Below are positions 1 through 8,577 of a stretch of 41,398 nucleotides of DNA, piece after piece; positions within the stretch are counted from its first letter, which is position 1, and each line of letters begins with the position of its first letter. The notes under the pieces are model-generated. The model saw only the letters and a list, made by a program, of their open reading frames with translations, was not told the origin of the DNA and did no database searches. This DNA is from Rhodopseudomonas faecalis (GTDB taxonomy: Bacteria; Pseudomonadota; Alphaproteobacteria; Rhizobiales; Xanthobacteraceae), in NCBI RefSeq assembly GCF_003217325.1, contig NZ_QJTI01000029.1:1-41398 (forward strand), given 5' to 3'. The position numbers and the translations under genes are program-made.

Positions 1-33
1 CTCCGCAAGGCTCAGTTGATCTCGCTCCGCCAT
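1..33 (-). CDS. Possible 5' end of a truncated gene
   Basis: An ATG at 33-31 on the minus strand opens a frame (MAERDQLSLAE...) that runs off the left edge. A GGAG Shine-Dalgarno-like sequence lies 6 nt upstream (40-43). Only 11 codons are visible, so the product cannot be recognised. It lies downstream of the HD-GYP gene in the same direction, with about 145 bp between them. The call rests on the start-site context alone. Confidence 0.35.
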   Translation of the reverse strand, partial: MAERDQLSLAE

Positions 34-177
34 CGCCGTCTCCGATCCAATGCCAAACCATTGAATCACCAATCGCCAATAACGCAACGATCCCCACAAG
101 GGGGAGGGACCAGAGGCGATGTGCTGTCCGAACTAACTGCTCGCCACGCCGCGAGCGCGATCCGCCGCCAGCAGCGC

Positions 178-1278
178 TCAGCGCCCGAGCACCACCGGCC
201 GGAACGCCTGCACCAGTTTCTGATCGAGCTTGTCGCCCATCGCCTCAAGGGCGGCAAAGGCCTGCTCGTGGTTGCGCGCCGGCTCGCCGGGGCGCCCCTC
301 GACAAACGAGGCAAATCGATCGACCAAGGTGATGATGCGCACCAGGTCGCAGATCTGGTCGCCATGCATGCCGTTGGGGTAGCCGCTGCCATCGAGCATT
401 TCGTGATGATGCAGCACCACTTCCAGCACTTCGCGCGGGAACCCGCCTTGCGCGGTCAGCGCCTCATAGCCGAGCTCCGGATGACGGCGGAACAGCACCA
501 TCTGCTCGGCGCTGAGCGCGGTGGTCTGGTTCAGGATCGCGGTCGGCACAAAGGCCTTGCCGACATCGTGCAGCAGCGCGGCGCGCGTCAGCCGGCGCTG
601 GTCTTCTTCGCGAACGCCGAGATATTGCGCGAACGCCACCACAAAGCCGGTCGCCGCCAGACAGTGCCGGTAGCTGGCATTGTGGTGCGAGCCGACAGCC
701 GACAGCCACTCGCGCAGCGAGGTGCGCTTGATAGCCTTCAGGATAGAGCTTTCCGCGGCCATCACGTCTTCAACGGTGAGCGGAATCCCCGCCGGCAGCT
801 TTTCGAAAATCTTCACCATGACGAGATGAGCGGCCGCGACGCCTTTCGACAGTTCCTTGCCGCGGGCGCCCGCTTCATCGACGTCGTCATCGACGCTGGG
901 CAGCGCCGCGCGGATGCGCTGCAAGATGTCATCAGGATCGAACGGCCGGGCAATGGTGTCGGTCGCGCCGAGCGCCCAGGCCTGCATCACGCCATGGTGC
1001 ATCAGATCGGCGAGCACGAACAGCCGCGGCATCGGCTGATAGGCCGCGCCCAGCAGTTTTCGCCGCACGTGCTGCACGGTTTCCGCCGAACGCAGATTGA
1101 TATCGACCACCACGCCGGCCAGGTCTTTGGCCGGGGAATCGGGCAGCCCGGAGGTCGGCACGGTCTCGACCTCGGCGACATTGGCCAGGATCCGCGCCAG
1201 TTCGCGGCTCTGATCGTGGCGATCCGACGCCAGTAGCAGGCGGCGTTTGGCAGTGGATTTCATGGCAGCAGCCGTCAT
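178..1278 (-). CDS. HD-GYP domain protein with receiver-like N-terminus
   Basis: 366 aa. Residues about 12-128 look like a response-regulator receiver: D59 (VVVDIN) fits the phosphoacceptor position, but the usual Lys of the KPF motif is Arg (RPF, 111-113). Residues about 195-340 form an HD-GYP domain with H237-D238 and K241 (LLHDVGK), HHHE at 290-293 and GYP at 299-301. HD-GYP domains hydrolyse cyclic di-GMP in two-component-like regulators; the motifs visible here suggest an active enzyme, but activity is inferred. Start chosen at 1278, with GAGG 4 nt upstream; an in-frame ATG at 1263 is the alternative. It is divergent from the small secreted protein at 1458. No histidine kinase gene is adjacent. 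Confidence 0.88.
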   Translation of the reverse strand: MTAAAMKSTAKRRLLLASDRHDQSRELARILANVAEVETVPTSGLPDSPAKDLAGVVVDINLRSAETVQHVRRKLLGAAYQPMPRLFVLADLMHHGVMQAWALGATDTIARPFDPDDILQRIRAALPSVDDDVDEAGARGKELSKGVAAAHLVMVKIFEKLPAGIPLTVEDVMAAESSILKAIKRTSLREWLSAVGSHHNASYRHCLAATGFVVAFAQYLGVREEDQRRLTRAALLHDVGKAFVPTAILNQTTALSAEQMVLFRRHPELGYEALTAQGGFPREVLEVVLHHHEMLDGSGYPNGMHGDQICDLVRIITLVDRFASFVEGRPGEPARNHEQAFAALEAMGDKLDQKLVQAFRPVVLGR

Positions 1279-1457
1279 GGTGCCTCAAGCCGAACAGAGG
1301 TCTGTGCTGTAACTGATAGCGGAAAAAAGGTTCTCGCAGATTAATCGTGTTCCTTAATGAATCGTCACGGCGTTGCGGCAAATGGTCGGCAATGGATTGC
1401 TCAGCACCGCAGCACGGGGCTAGCTTCGGCCATCACAGAGGAGCGTGCCACAACGCC

Positions 1458-1829
1458 ATGCCGAACAATTATCGAGCCCACCCGGCGCTGAGCGCGGTTT
1501 GCTGCATCGCATTGGCCGCCGTGATCGGCGGCGCTGCCAACCCCGCGGCCGCGCAGCAGCCGGCGGCGTCGGCCCCAGTGCCGTTTACCATGACGCTGTC
1601 CAACAATGTGCCGCTGACCTTCGGCATGGACCCGAGCAGCGTTGCGGCCGCGCTCGGCACCCCGCTCTATCACGTCAGCGGCCGGCCCGGTGATGAGGTG
1701 CTGATGGCGATCCGCGACGGCGGCGGCTCCGGGCTGCTGCCGCGGCGCGACCGGCTCTATCTGCAATTCCGCAGCGGCCGGCTGACCGGCTGGAAGGGCG
1801 ACTGGGGCCATAATTGGATGTGGCGCTGA
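1458..1829 (+). CDS. Small secreted hypothetical protein
   Basis: 123 aa from the ATG at 1458. A hydrophobic stretch (about residues 12-27) ends in an Ala-rich AAQQ-like cleavage region, typical of a Sec signal peptide, so export to the periplasm is predicted. The mature part is about 90 aa and contains a VPLTFGMDPSSVAAALGTPL segment and a basic C-terminus ending in NWMWR. I do not recognise a domain and assign no function. The reading frame extends upstream to 1347, but that part lacks signal-peptide character, so the shorter start is preferred. Confidence 0.6.
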   Translation: MPNNYRAHPALSAVCCIALAAVIGGAANPAAAQQPAASAPVPFTMTLSNNVPLTFGMDPSSVAAALGTPLYHVSGRPGDEVLMAIRDGGGSGLLPRRDRLYLQFRSGRLTGWKGDWGHNWMWR

Positions 1830-1911
1830 GCACCTTATCGCCGCGCTGGTGTCGCGTTATCGCGCGATGTGGACGCCGTTGCGCGTCGAGCAAACGCATC
1901 GGCACAGCAAG

Positions 1912-2625
1912 CTAGAACCAGCGTTCGCCGACCAGCAGCGTATCGCCCGGGCGCACCGGCGTGCCGAGCGGCACCGGAATGCGCAAAATGCCGCGCGCAT
2001 CGCTGCGGGTCAGCATCACCTCGTCACGCTTGGCGCGCGGCGAAAATCCGCCGGCGATCGCCACCGCGCTTTCGACGCTGAGATTGGGCACATAGGGATA
2101 CTGACCGGGTGCCGCGACCTCGCCGAGAATGAAGAACGGCCGGTAGGATTCGATTTCGACCGCCACCGAGGGATCGCGAATAAAGCCCGCGCGCAGCCGC
2201 GCCGCGATTTCCGCCGCCAGCCCGGCCGGGGTGCGGCCACGGGCCGGCACCGCGCCGATCAGCGGCATGGTCACCGCGCCGCTGGCATCGATGGCGTAAG
2301 TATTGGTCAGTCCCTCCTGGCCATAGACCAGCACCCGCAGCCGATCGCCGGAATCGAGCAGATAGCTCGGATCGTGCATCACCGGGCCCGGCAGCGGGGT
2401 CGCGGCATAGGCGCTGCGCGGACCGGCGGCACTTGAGGCAAATCCAGAGGTGAACAGGCCACGCGGCGGCAACGGCGCCGGACGCACCGGGCCGTAGGCG
2501 ATGGCGTCGAGACTGTCGGGCGCAGGCCGGCGCGCCAAGGAAGTGCCGTGTTGGGTGCAACCCGCAACACTCAGCACCAGCAGCGCCGTCACAACCGATA
2601 CTCGAAACACGCGCGCGAGCCGCAC
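1912..2625 (-). CDS. Polysaccharide export lipoprotein (Wza/BexD/KpsD-like)
   Basis: 237 aa. A short hydrophobic signal sequence ends in a VAGC lipobox, so C23 is the predicted lipidation site and the protein should be anchored in the outer membrane. Residues about 85-165 match the polysaccharide-export (Poly_export) domain: YLLDSGDRLRVLVYGQ near its start, then an IDASGAVTMPLIGAV segment. A soluble-ligand-binding beta-grasp-like segment follows (FILGEVAAPGQYPYVPNLSVESAVAIAGGF). Family members form the periplasmic and outer-membrane part of capsule or exopolysaccharide secretion channels. At 237 aa it is shorter than Wza (about 380 aa) and lacks the C-terminal amphipathic helix region, as in many short rhizobial homologues. 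No glycosyltransferase genes are adjacent, so the polymer is unknown. Confidence 0.85.
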   Translation of the reverse strand: MRLARVFRVSVVTALLVLSVAGCTQHGTSLARRPAPDSLDAIAYGPVRPAPLPPRGLFTSGFASSAAGPRSAYAATPLPGPVMHDPSYLLDSGDRLRVLVYGQEGLTNTYAIDASGAVTMPLIGAVPARGRTPAGLAAEIAARLRAGFIRDPSVAVEIESYRPFFILGEVAAPGQYPYVPNLSVESAVAIAGGFSPRAKRDEVMLTRSDARGILRIPVPLGTPVRPGDTLLVGERWF

Positions 2626-2656
2626 CTGCCATCCCTCACACCAGGAGATGGTCCAG

Positions 2657-2678
2657 TTAATAGGAGGTTAGGGTTAAC
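2657..2678. promoter_or_regulatory. CtrA-like motif upstream of export lipoprotein
   Basis: TTAA at 2657-2660, seven bases, then TTAG at 2668-2671, followed by TTAAC at 2674-2678. This is one mismatch from the CtrA consensus TTAA-N7-TTAA and lies about 30-55 bp upstream of the export gene start. The match is short and could be chance. Confidence 0.3.
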
Positions 2679-2815
2679 AAATGGTTCGGCAAGCGGCGCC
2701 GCCGCGCCGCACACTTGAGATACGGCGCGCAACTGATCGGTGCGCAACAGTCGCAGCGGCCGTGGTCGCATCACAGCCGCTGGGATTGTCTGACTGTGAC
2801 CGTGAGCGCGGCGCG

Positions 2816-3469
2816 TTACGCCGCAGTCAGCCCGGTCGGGCAGCTGACGCCGGTGCCGCCGAGCCCGCAATAGCCGCCCGGATTTTTGGCGAGATATTGC
2901 TGATGATAATCCTCGGCGAAATAGAACTCGGTCGCCAGCAAGATCTCGGTGGTGATGGCGCCAAAGCCGCGCGCGCTCAAGGCGCGCTGATACGCATCGC
3001 GCGAGGCTTTGGCGGCCTCGAGCTGCTCGGCACTGCTGGTGTAGATTGCCGAGCGATATTGCGTGCCGACATCATTGCCCTGACGCATGCCCTGGGTCGG
3101 GTCGTGGCTTTCCCAAAAAGTCTGCAGCAGCCGCTCAAAGCTGATGCGGCCGGGATCGAACACCACCAGCACCACCTCGGTATGGCCGGTTCTGCCTGAG
3201 CACACTTCTTCATAGGTCGGATTGGGGGTGTGGCCGCCGGCATAGCCGACCGCGGTGACGTGAATGCCCTCGCCGAGCTGCCAGAATTTGCGCTCGGCGC
3301 CCCAGAAGCAGCCAAGCCCGAACTCCGCGCGCTGCAAGCCCTGCGGATAAGGCGGCGCGAGCGGCCGCCGCAGCACCGCATGGCTGGGCGCGATCGGCAG
3401 CGGCGTGCGGCGCCCCGGCAGCGCTTCATCGGCCGTGGGCAGCGTGGACTTCTTGCGCGAGAAAAACAT
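2816..3469 (-). CDS. msrA: Peptide methionine-S-sulfoxide reductase MsrA
   Basis: 217 aa from the ATG at 3469, which has GGAG about 8 nt upstream; a longer frame opens at 3544, but its extra 25 residues are low-complexity and Arg-rich. MsrA reduces the S-epimer of methionine sulfoxide in proteins and free methionine. The catalytic motif GCFWG is at 53-57, with nucleophile C54. YAGG and the [12 protein letters not shown] segment follow, and the C-terminal [13 protein letters not shown] carries the resolving cysteines. The roughly 45-residue N-terminal extension before the catalytic domain is common in long bacterial forms. Cytosolic and probably monocistronic. Confidence 0.95.
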   Translation of the reverse strand: MFFSRKKSTLPTADEALPGRRTPLPIAPSHAVLRRPLAPPYPQGLQRAEFGLGCFWGAERKFWQLGEGIHVTAVGYAGGHTPNPTYEEVCSGRTGHTEVVLVVFDPGRISFERLLQTFWESHDPTQGMRQGNDVGTQYRSAIYTSSAEQLEAAKASRDAYQRALSARGFGAITTEILLATEFYFAEDYHQQYLAKNPGGYCGLGGTGVSCPTGLTAA

Positions 3470-3621
3470 CGGCGATCTCCAGGCACGGCCGGCGCCCGCT
3501 CGCGATCGGCACCAGCCGACAACCGAGGGAACAGCGGCGTTCAACGAAGATGCGATATAATGTCAGTTGCGGCGGGCGGCAGGGGCGCCCTCGCCCGCCG
3601 CCGTCACAAAATTGGCACCGC

Positions 3622-3939
3622 TCAGTCGCGGGCGTAGCCGATCAGCGGCTTGCGCGGCCGAAACAGCACCATCAAGGCCAGTCCGAGCACGCCCAGCACC
3701 GCAAAGGTCGGCTGGTTCAGCACAACCTGCACCACGCCATTCCACAACCAGGGCGCGATGTCCTCGACCTCGGCGCGGAAGCTCTGCTGGCTGAACTGAT
3801 GGATGTCATTCCAGAACTCGCCCAGCCGGGTGATGCGCAGGCTGCTGTCGGCGACCGAGCGGGCGCCGTCATAGACCAGGAAGATGAACCCGCCGGCCAG
3901 CATCAGCAGCCCGATCAAACGGAAAAATCCGCGAAACAT
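3622..3939 (-). CDS. Small membrane protein, two predicted TM helices
   Basis: 105 aa from the ATG at 3939, preceded by GAGGTGG. An N-terminal hydrophobic helix (FFRLIGLLMLAGGFIFLVY) and a C-terminal one (FAVLGVLGLALMVLF) flank a soluble segment of about 55 aa containing RITRLGEFWNDIHQFS. The C-terminus is basic (RPRKPLIGYARD), which places it on the cytoplasmic side by the positive-inside rule. Similar small proteins are conserved in Nitrobacteraceae, as I recall, but I know no function. The frame extends upstream to 4635 across the rpsT gene on the other strand; that extension is not credible. Confidence 0.7.
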   Translation of the reverse strand: MFRGFFRLIGLLMLAGGFIFLVYDGARSVADSSLRITRLGEFWNDIHQFSQQSFRAEVEDIAPWLWNGVVQVVLNQPTFAVLGVLGLALMVLFRPRKPLIGYARD

Positions 3940-4071
3940 GCGCCACCTCGTCAGCCATTCGCCCCATAAAGCCCGCCCGGCAATAGCGGCCCACCCGGCA
4001 AAATTCAACCTCGCCAGCGACTTATCACCGGCGACGCAACCGCGCACCGCTGTAAACGCCCCCGCAAGCCG

Positions 4072-4100
4072 TTGACGGTGCTGTTTGCGACCACTATAAG
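4072..4100 (+). promoter_or_regulatory. Sigma-70-type promoter of rpsT
   Basis: TTGACG (-35, 4072-4077), a 17-bp spacer, then TATAAG (-10, 4095-4100). Transcription would start near 4107, giving an rpsT leader of about 157 nt. It is the clearest housekeeping-type promoter in the window. The 324-bp gap at 3940-4263 holds this promoter and the leader; I see no gene in it. Confidence 0.7.
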
Positions 4101-4263
4101 GGCGTGCAGTTGGCGGTGGGGGCGATCCTGCCGCCGCTGTTCTTTGAGCGGCGCTGTGGTTTGAGCTTGCCGTTTGGGGATGGCATTTCACGAACACCCG
4201 GACACACATCAGCGTCGCTTGTGACGCCCGGTCACGCGCTGGCCGCTGAAGGATTGAAACACG

Positions 4264-4530
4264 ATGGCCAATACCTCTTCCGCCAAGAAGGCGACCCGAA
4301 AGATCGCGCGCCGCACCATCATCAACAAGTCGCGTCGCAGTCAGATGCGCGGCACGGTCCGGAACGTTGAAGAAGCGATTGCCAAGGGCGATCGTGACGC
4401 CGCGCTGCAGGCGATGGCGAATTGCGAGCCGGCACTGATGCGCGCTGCTCAGCGCAACATCATTCACAAGAACACTGCCAGCCGTAAGGTCTCGCGCCTG
4501 ACGCATCAGATCGCCAAGCTGGCGAAGTAA
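4264..4530 (+). CDS. rpsT: 30S ribosomal protein S20
   Basis: 88 aa, the full family length. It begins [17 protein letters not shown], has the S20-typical run of basic residues near the N-terminus and ends in [13 protein letters not shown]20 binds the 5' and 3' minor domains of 16S rRNA and assists 30S assembly. A GAAGGA ribosome-binding site precedes the ATG. It has its own promoter (4072) and its own terminator (4561), so it is monocistronic. rpsT directly upstream of dnaA is a known arrangement near the chromosome numbering origin in this family. Confidence 0.97.
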   Translation: MANTSSAKKATRKIARRTIINKSRRSQMRGTVRNVEEAIAKGDRDAALQAMANCEPALMRAAQRNIIHKNTASRKVSRLTHQIAKLAK

Positions 4531-4560
4531 ACTACACGCCTTCCAGCTACGCGCTGCATG

Positions 4561-4586
4561 AAGCCCGGCATTGGCCGGGCTTTTTT
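4561..4586 (+). terminator. Intrinsic terminator of rpsT
   Basis: A 7-bp GC-rich stem (GCCCGGC 4563-4569 with GCCGGGC 4574-4580), an ATTG loop and six T residues (4581-4586), 30 nt after the rpsT stop codon. Confidence 0.9.
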
Positions 4587-4839
4587 GTTGCGTAGTTGCC
4601 ATCATCACGCGCTGACAGCGTCGCAGCGCGTGCATTCAACAAAGATGGCAGTGCGACTTCGTGAAGATACGAAGGTGTTTTCCAGCTTCTCAGGAAACCG
4701 TCGCAAAACTGTCGGGAAACGCTCGCAGCAACAGCCTTTTTTGGCTGTGGCGGCTGCCCGAGCTTGAACAAAAAAGCAAGCTCACGCCCCCTCCTGCAGC
4801 GCGTTTTCAACGGGGGTTACCCTGGTCAGACGCTCACAA

Positions 4840-5040
4840 AAAATCGCGACTCGATAATCACTTACCGGCATAGCGCGGAAAAGCACTTCAAAAAGCCGGA
4901 CCGCGTCGCGGCAAAAGTTACTGATTGATGAATTTATTTTCGGCTTAACGCGCAGCCACAACGATCCGCTCACGATCTGAATCCGTGCGAAGATTCAAAA
5001 CCTTGTGGAAAGGTCGTTAAAACTTGCCGCTTTTCCACGG
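4840..5040. other. Candidate replication origin (oriC-like) region
   Basis: Part of a 1.2-kb gene-poor interval (4531-5758) between rpsT and dnaA. It contains an AT-rich tract (4913-4948, about 73% AT), three GANTC (CcrM-type) sites at 4848, 4979 and 4992, and two imperfect DnaA-box-like sequences. These are TGTGGAAAG at 5004-5012 (reverse strand) and TTTTCCACG at 5031-5039, each two mismatches from TTATCCACA. Most genes to the left run on the minus strand, and dnaA-gyrB run on the plus strand. No perfect DnaA box is present, so this is a candidate only. Confidence 0.4.
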
Positions 5041-5462
5041 TCCGCTAGCTGAATTCTGCGCCGCTCCCCCAAAATCAATCCCATTGCGACAGCGCGATCG
5101 TCGTGTATTTCTTAATCCGCTCGCGGCGCCCACGGTTCTTCGATCAGCGCGATCTAAGACCCTTGGGCAAGCACGCAAATCGGCGGCGATTAGCGTGTTA
5201 GCGACACTTTCCAAGCGATGGATGGTTTGCAACTCATAGCGATATGAGAACGGTCGACTTTGCTTCAACTCTATTCCGCCGCTCAGCAGAACAGCTGTGT
5301 GAAGGACAGAACGGACGAAGCCGATCGCAAGCCTCTAAGCTGGAACTCGCGACGCTCGGTTCACCGGGGGCTCTGCCAACGAACCGATGCATTGCGGGGG
5401 GTTTGATTGCTGGTGGGACGACAGTCCTGTCGCGCGGTTCGCGGCAGGAAGGGGGAGGTCTG

Positions 5463-5606
5463 ATGAATATCCAATTGACCTGTTCGATCGAACGCAGCGC
5501 AATCTCGGCTCCCGTTTTGCTGATCGATGCGCTGAGCTTCACGAGCGATCCGCTCTGCGCTGGCCCTCCGCCGCGTGCGTCGCTGGGGGCCCCTGGTCCT
5601 CGCTGA
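5463..5606 (+). CDS. Possible short ORF upstream of dnaA
   Basis: 47 codons from the ATG at 5463, starting MNIQLTCSIERS and ending GAPGPR. A strong Shine-Dalgarno-like tract (AAGGGGGAGGT) lies about 4 nt upstream, which is why it is listed. There is no recognisable domain, and the C-terminus is Pro/Gly/Ala-rich as in random GC-rich frames. It may be a leader ORF for dnaA or chance. Confidence 0.25.
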   Translation: MNIQLTCSIERSAISAPVLLIDALSFTSDPLCAGPPPRASLGAPGPR

Positions 5607-5758
5607 ACTAGTTAACCCTCATCGCTGATCCGACCTCGGCAATCGCCGATGGGCGGAGCTATGGCCGAAGATAGGCAAAGCACCCGGCAATTCGCCGCGG
5701 CGCTGCGACGACTGACGCCTCAGCTTGGAATTCGTTTTCTGAAGAAATCTGGAAAGCC

Positions 5759-7195
5759 ATGACAAATACCGAACAGGATCGCTGGTCTCGAGTTAAGGGC
5801 CGTCTGCGCTCCAGCGTCGGCGAAGACGTGTACTCGAGTTGGTTCGCCCGCATGGATCTCGAAAGCCTGCAGCAGGAGAGCGTGCATCTGTCGGTGCCCA
5901 CCCGGTTTTTGAAGAGCTGGATCCAGACCCACTATGCCGACCGCGTGCTGAGCTGCTGGCAGGCGGAAATGCCGGAAGTTCATCGCATCGATCTGACCGT
6001 GCGCTCGGCGGCGCGTTGTGCCGCGCCGGTACGTGATGCGCAGGCCGCGCCGACCGAACCGCGTCGTGATGATCACCATCATCCGCGTCCCGCTGCACAG
6101 GAAGTACGCAGCAGCGCGGCAACGCCGGTATCGACCAGCCATGATGCGCTCGGCGGCTCGCCGCTCGATCCGCGGCTGACTTTCGCCAGCTTCGTGATCG
6201 GCCGTTCCAACACGCTGGCGCATGCCGCTGCTAAGCAAGTCGCCGAAGGCCGTCATGGCGATCCGGTGATGTTCAACCCGCTGTACATCCACTCCGGCGT
6301 CGGCCTTGGCAAAACCCATCTGCTGCAGGCGGTGACCTGGGCCGGCAATTCCAACCCGGACCGCAAGGTGCTGTATCTCACCGCCGAGAAATTCATGTAC
6401 GGCTTTGTCGCGGCGCTGAAGTCGCAGACCTCGCTGGCCTTCAAGGAAGCGCTGCGCGGCATCGACGTGCTGGTGATCGACGATCTGCAGTTCCTGCAGG
6501 GCAAGACCACCCAGGCCGAGTTCTGCCACACGCTCAATGCGCTGATCGATGCCGGCCGTCAGGTGGTGATCGCCGCCGACCGTCCGCCGTCCGATCTGGA
6601 AAGCCTTGATGAGCGCGTGCGCTCGCGGCTCGCCGGTGGTCTCGTGGTCGAGATGGGCCAGCTCAGCGAAGATTTGCGGCTTGGCATTCTGAAGTCGCGC
6701 GTCACCGCGGCGCGCGCCCATCACGCCAGCTTTGATGTGCCGCAGCCGGTGCTGGAATATCTGGCGCGTAGCATCACCCATAACGGCCGCGACCTGGAAG
6801 GCGCGATCAATCGGCTGCTGGCGCATTCCAAGCTCAATTCCCAGCCGGTGACCCTGGAAATGGCGGAGCGCGAAGTGCGCGATCTGATCCGCCCGCAAGA
6901 GCCGAAGCGCATCAAGATCGAGGACATCCAGCGCGTGGTGGCCCGGCAGTACAATGTCAGCCGCGCCGATCTGTTGTCGTCGAGGCGCACCGCCAATGTG
7001 GTGCGGCCGCGCCAGGTGGCGATGTATCTCGCCAAAACGCTGACGCTGCGGTCGTTGCCGGAAATCGGCCGCCGGTTCGGTGGCCGCGATCACACCACGG
7101 TATTGCATGCCGTGCGCAAGATCGAAGGGCTGGTGTCCAAGGACACCACCTTGTCCGATGAGGTCGAACTCTTGAAGCGCCAGCTTCAGGAGTAA
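5759..7195 (+). CDS. dnaA: Chromosomal replication initiator DnaA
   Basis: 478 aa, the usual length. Domain I (about 1-85) is followed by a variable, His/Pro/Arg-containing linker (about 90-130). The AAA+ domain has Walker A GVGLGKTH (180-187) and Walker B VLVIDD (237-242). The C-terminal DNA-binding domain carries the DnaA signature around 427-450 ([21 protein letters not shown]). DnaA-ATP binds DnaA boxes, melts oriC and loads the helicase; it also acts as a transcription factor. GGAAAG lies just upstream of the ATG. It is first in the dnaA-dnaN-recF-gyrB order, with 258 bp to dnaN. Confidence 0.98.
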   Translation: MTNTEQDRWSRVKGRLRSSVGEDVYSSWFARMDLESLQQESVHLSVPTRFLKSWIQTHYADRVLSCWQAEMPEVHRIDLTVRSAARCAAPVRDAQAAPTEPRRDDHHHPRPAAQEVRSSAATPVSTSHDALGGSPLDPRLTFASFVIGRSNTLAHAAAKQVAEGRHGDPVMFNPLYIHSGVGLGKTHLLQAVTWAGNSNPDRKVLYLTAEKFMYGFVAALKSQTSLAFKEALRGIDVLVIDDLQFLQGKTTQAEFCHTLNALIDAGRQVVIAADRPPSDLESLDERVRSRLAGGLVVEMGQLSEDLRLGILKSRVTAARAHHASFDVPQPVLEYLARSITHNGRDLEGAINRLLAHSKLNSQPVTLEMAEREVRDLIRPQEPKRIKIEDIQRVVARQYNVSRADLLSSRRTANVVRPRQVAMYLAKTLTLRSLPEIGRRFGGRDHTTVLHAVRKIEGLVSKDTTLSDEVELLKRQLQE

Positions 7196-7208
7196 CCAGC
7201 TCGCGCAC

Positions 7209-7228
7209 CGGGCGCCGCTCGGCGCCCG
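7209..7228 (+). terminator. GC-rich hairpin after dnaA
   Basis: A 9-bp perfect stem (CGGGCGCCG 7209-7217 with CGGCGCCCG 7220-7228) 13 nt after the dnaA stop. There is no T-run, so it may attenuate or stabilise rather than terminate. Confidence 0.35.
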
Positions 7229-7355
7229 AAGCCTCCGGAATCACGGGGACATTTGGCATCGTCCGCCAAAGCGCCACTTGCGCCGCGGCGGCTTTGCCGT
7301 CACCTTGCGGTCCCCCGCGGTTCCGGCCGCGGCGGCGATCGCCCGGGAGAGATCC

Positions 7356-7400
7356 CCAGGGACTTGCTCCCAAGGGACTTGCTCCCCAGGGACTTGCTCC
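7356..7400. repeat. Three tandem 15-bp repeats upstream of dnaN
   Basis: Three head-to-tail copies of CCAGGGACTTGCTCC (7356-7370, 7371-7385, 7386-7400). The second copy differs at one base (CAAGGG). They end 53 bp before the dnaN ATG, in the dnaA-dnaN interval. Confidence 0.9.
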
Positions 7401-7453
7401 GCGGCTGATCGGTCATTTCGAAATGTGTGTGGGTTGGACCAGGCGGGTTTGCA

Positions 7454-8572
7454 ATGAAGGTCACGGTGGAACGCGCGCAGCTCCTCAAGTCGCTTGGCCA
7501 CGTCCATCGCGTGGTTGAACGGCGCAACACGATTCCGATCCTTGGAAACGTGCTGGTCCGCGCTGAGCAAGGCCGGTTGTCGCTCAAAGCCACCGACCTC
7601 GACCTGGAAGTCACCGAGACCCTGCCGGCCGAGGCCGCGCAGCCGGGCGCCACCACGGTGCCGGCGCATATGTTCTACGACATCGTGCGCAAGCTGCCGG
7701 ATGGCTCGCAGATCGTGCTGGAAAGCGACGGTGAGCGCGCCGTGCTGGCGATCCGTGCCGGCCGTTCGCGCTTCACGCTGCAGACCTTGCCGGAAAGCGA
7801 TTTCCCCGATCTTGCCGCCGGCGAGATGGGCCATGCGTTCGCGTTGCCGGCCGCCGACGTCAAGCGGTTGATCGATCGCACCCAGTTCGCGATCTCGACC
7901 GAAGAAACCCGCTACTATCTGAACGGTATCTATCTGCACAGCGCTGACAGCGCCGGCACCGCGACCCTGCGCGCGGTCGCGACCGACGGTCACCGCCTGG
8001 CTCAGGTCGAGCTGCCGCTGCCGTCCGGCGCCGCCGGCATGCCGGGCGTGATCGTGCCGCGCAAGACCGTTGGCGAAGTGCAGCGGCTGATCGAGGATTC
8101 TGAGATCGGCATCGGCATCGAGCTGTCGACCAACAAGGTGCGCTTCACCATCGGCAATGTGGTGCTGACCTCAAAACTGATCGACGGCACCTTCCCCGAT
8201 TACGGCCGGGTGATCCCGCAGAACAACGACAAGGAACTGGTGGTCGACAAGCACGAATTCGAAGCGGCCGTCGACCGCGTGTCCACCATTTCCAGCGAGC
8301 GCGGCCGCGCCGTCAAACTGGCGCTGTCAGCCGGCAAGCTGGTGCTGACCGTGACCAATCCCGACTCCGGCAGCGCGACAGAAGAACTCGAGGTCGAATA
8401 CGCTTCCGACGCGCTCGATATCGGTTTTAACTCGCGCTACCTCTTGGACATCGCCGCACAGATCGAGGGCGAAGCCGCCGTGCTGAAACTCGCCGATCCC
8501 GGCTCGCCGACCCTGATTCACGACCGCGACGCCAAGGGCGCGCTGTACGTGCTGATGCCGATGCGCGTGTGA
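7454..8572 (+). CDS. dnaN: DNA polymerase III subunit beta (sliding clamp)
   Basis: 372 aa from the ATG at 7454 (MKVTVERAQLLKSLGHVHRVVERRNTIPIL), matching the usual beta-clamp N-terminus and length; the frame opens at 7427, but those nine residues are not family-like. Three clamp domains are visible. Characteristic segments include ATDLDLEV, FPDL in the first domain and a second FPDYGRVIP. The C-terminus (YVLMPMRV) matches the conserved P-M-R ending. The dimeric ring tethers Pol III and other partners to DNA. The 15-bp tandem repeats lie in its leader. It is followed by a palindromic repeat element before recF. Confidence 0.97.
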   Translation: MKVTVERAQLLKSLGHVHRVVERRNTIPILGNVLVRAEQGRLSLKATDLDLEVTETLPAEAAQPGATTVPAHMFYDIVRKLPDGSQIVLESDGERAVLAIRAGRSRFTLQTLPESDFPDLAAGEMGHAFALPAADVKRLIDRTQFAISTEETRYYLNGIYLHSADSAGTATLRAVATDGHRLAQVELPLPSGAAGMPGVIVPRKTVGEVQRLIEDSEIGIGIELSTNKVRFTIGNVVLTSKLIDGTFPDYGRVIPQNNDKELVVDKHEFEAAVDRVSTISSERGRAVKLALSAGKLVLTVTNPDSGSATEELEVEYASDALDIGFNSRYLLDIAAQIEGEAAVLKLADPGSPTLIHDRDAKGALYVLMPMRV

Positions 8573-8577
8573 GCTTT

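Noticed and set aside
16-1236. 406-codon frame on the plus strand opposite the HD-GYP gene
   Set aside because: Shadow frame; the HD-GYP motifs lie on the minus strand.
3940-4635. N-terminal extension of the small membrane protein frame across rpsT
   Set aside because: It runs antisense through rpsT and its terminator; the ATG at 3939 has a good ribosome-binding site.
4531-5758. Search for perfect DnaA boxes (TTATCCACA)
   Set aside because: None found; only two-mismatch forms at 5004 and 5031, which is why the oriC call stays tentative.
7241-7993. 250-codon minus-strand frame covering the 15-bp repeats, reading them as EQVPG units
   Set aside because: It overlaps dnaN antisense, and the pentapeptide repeat is simply the 15-bp DNA repeat in frame.
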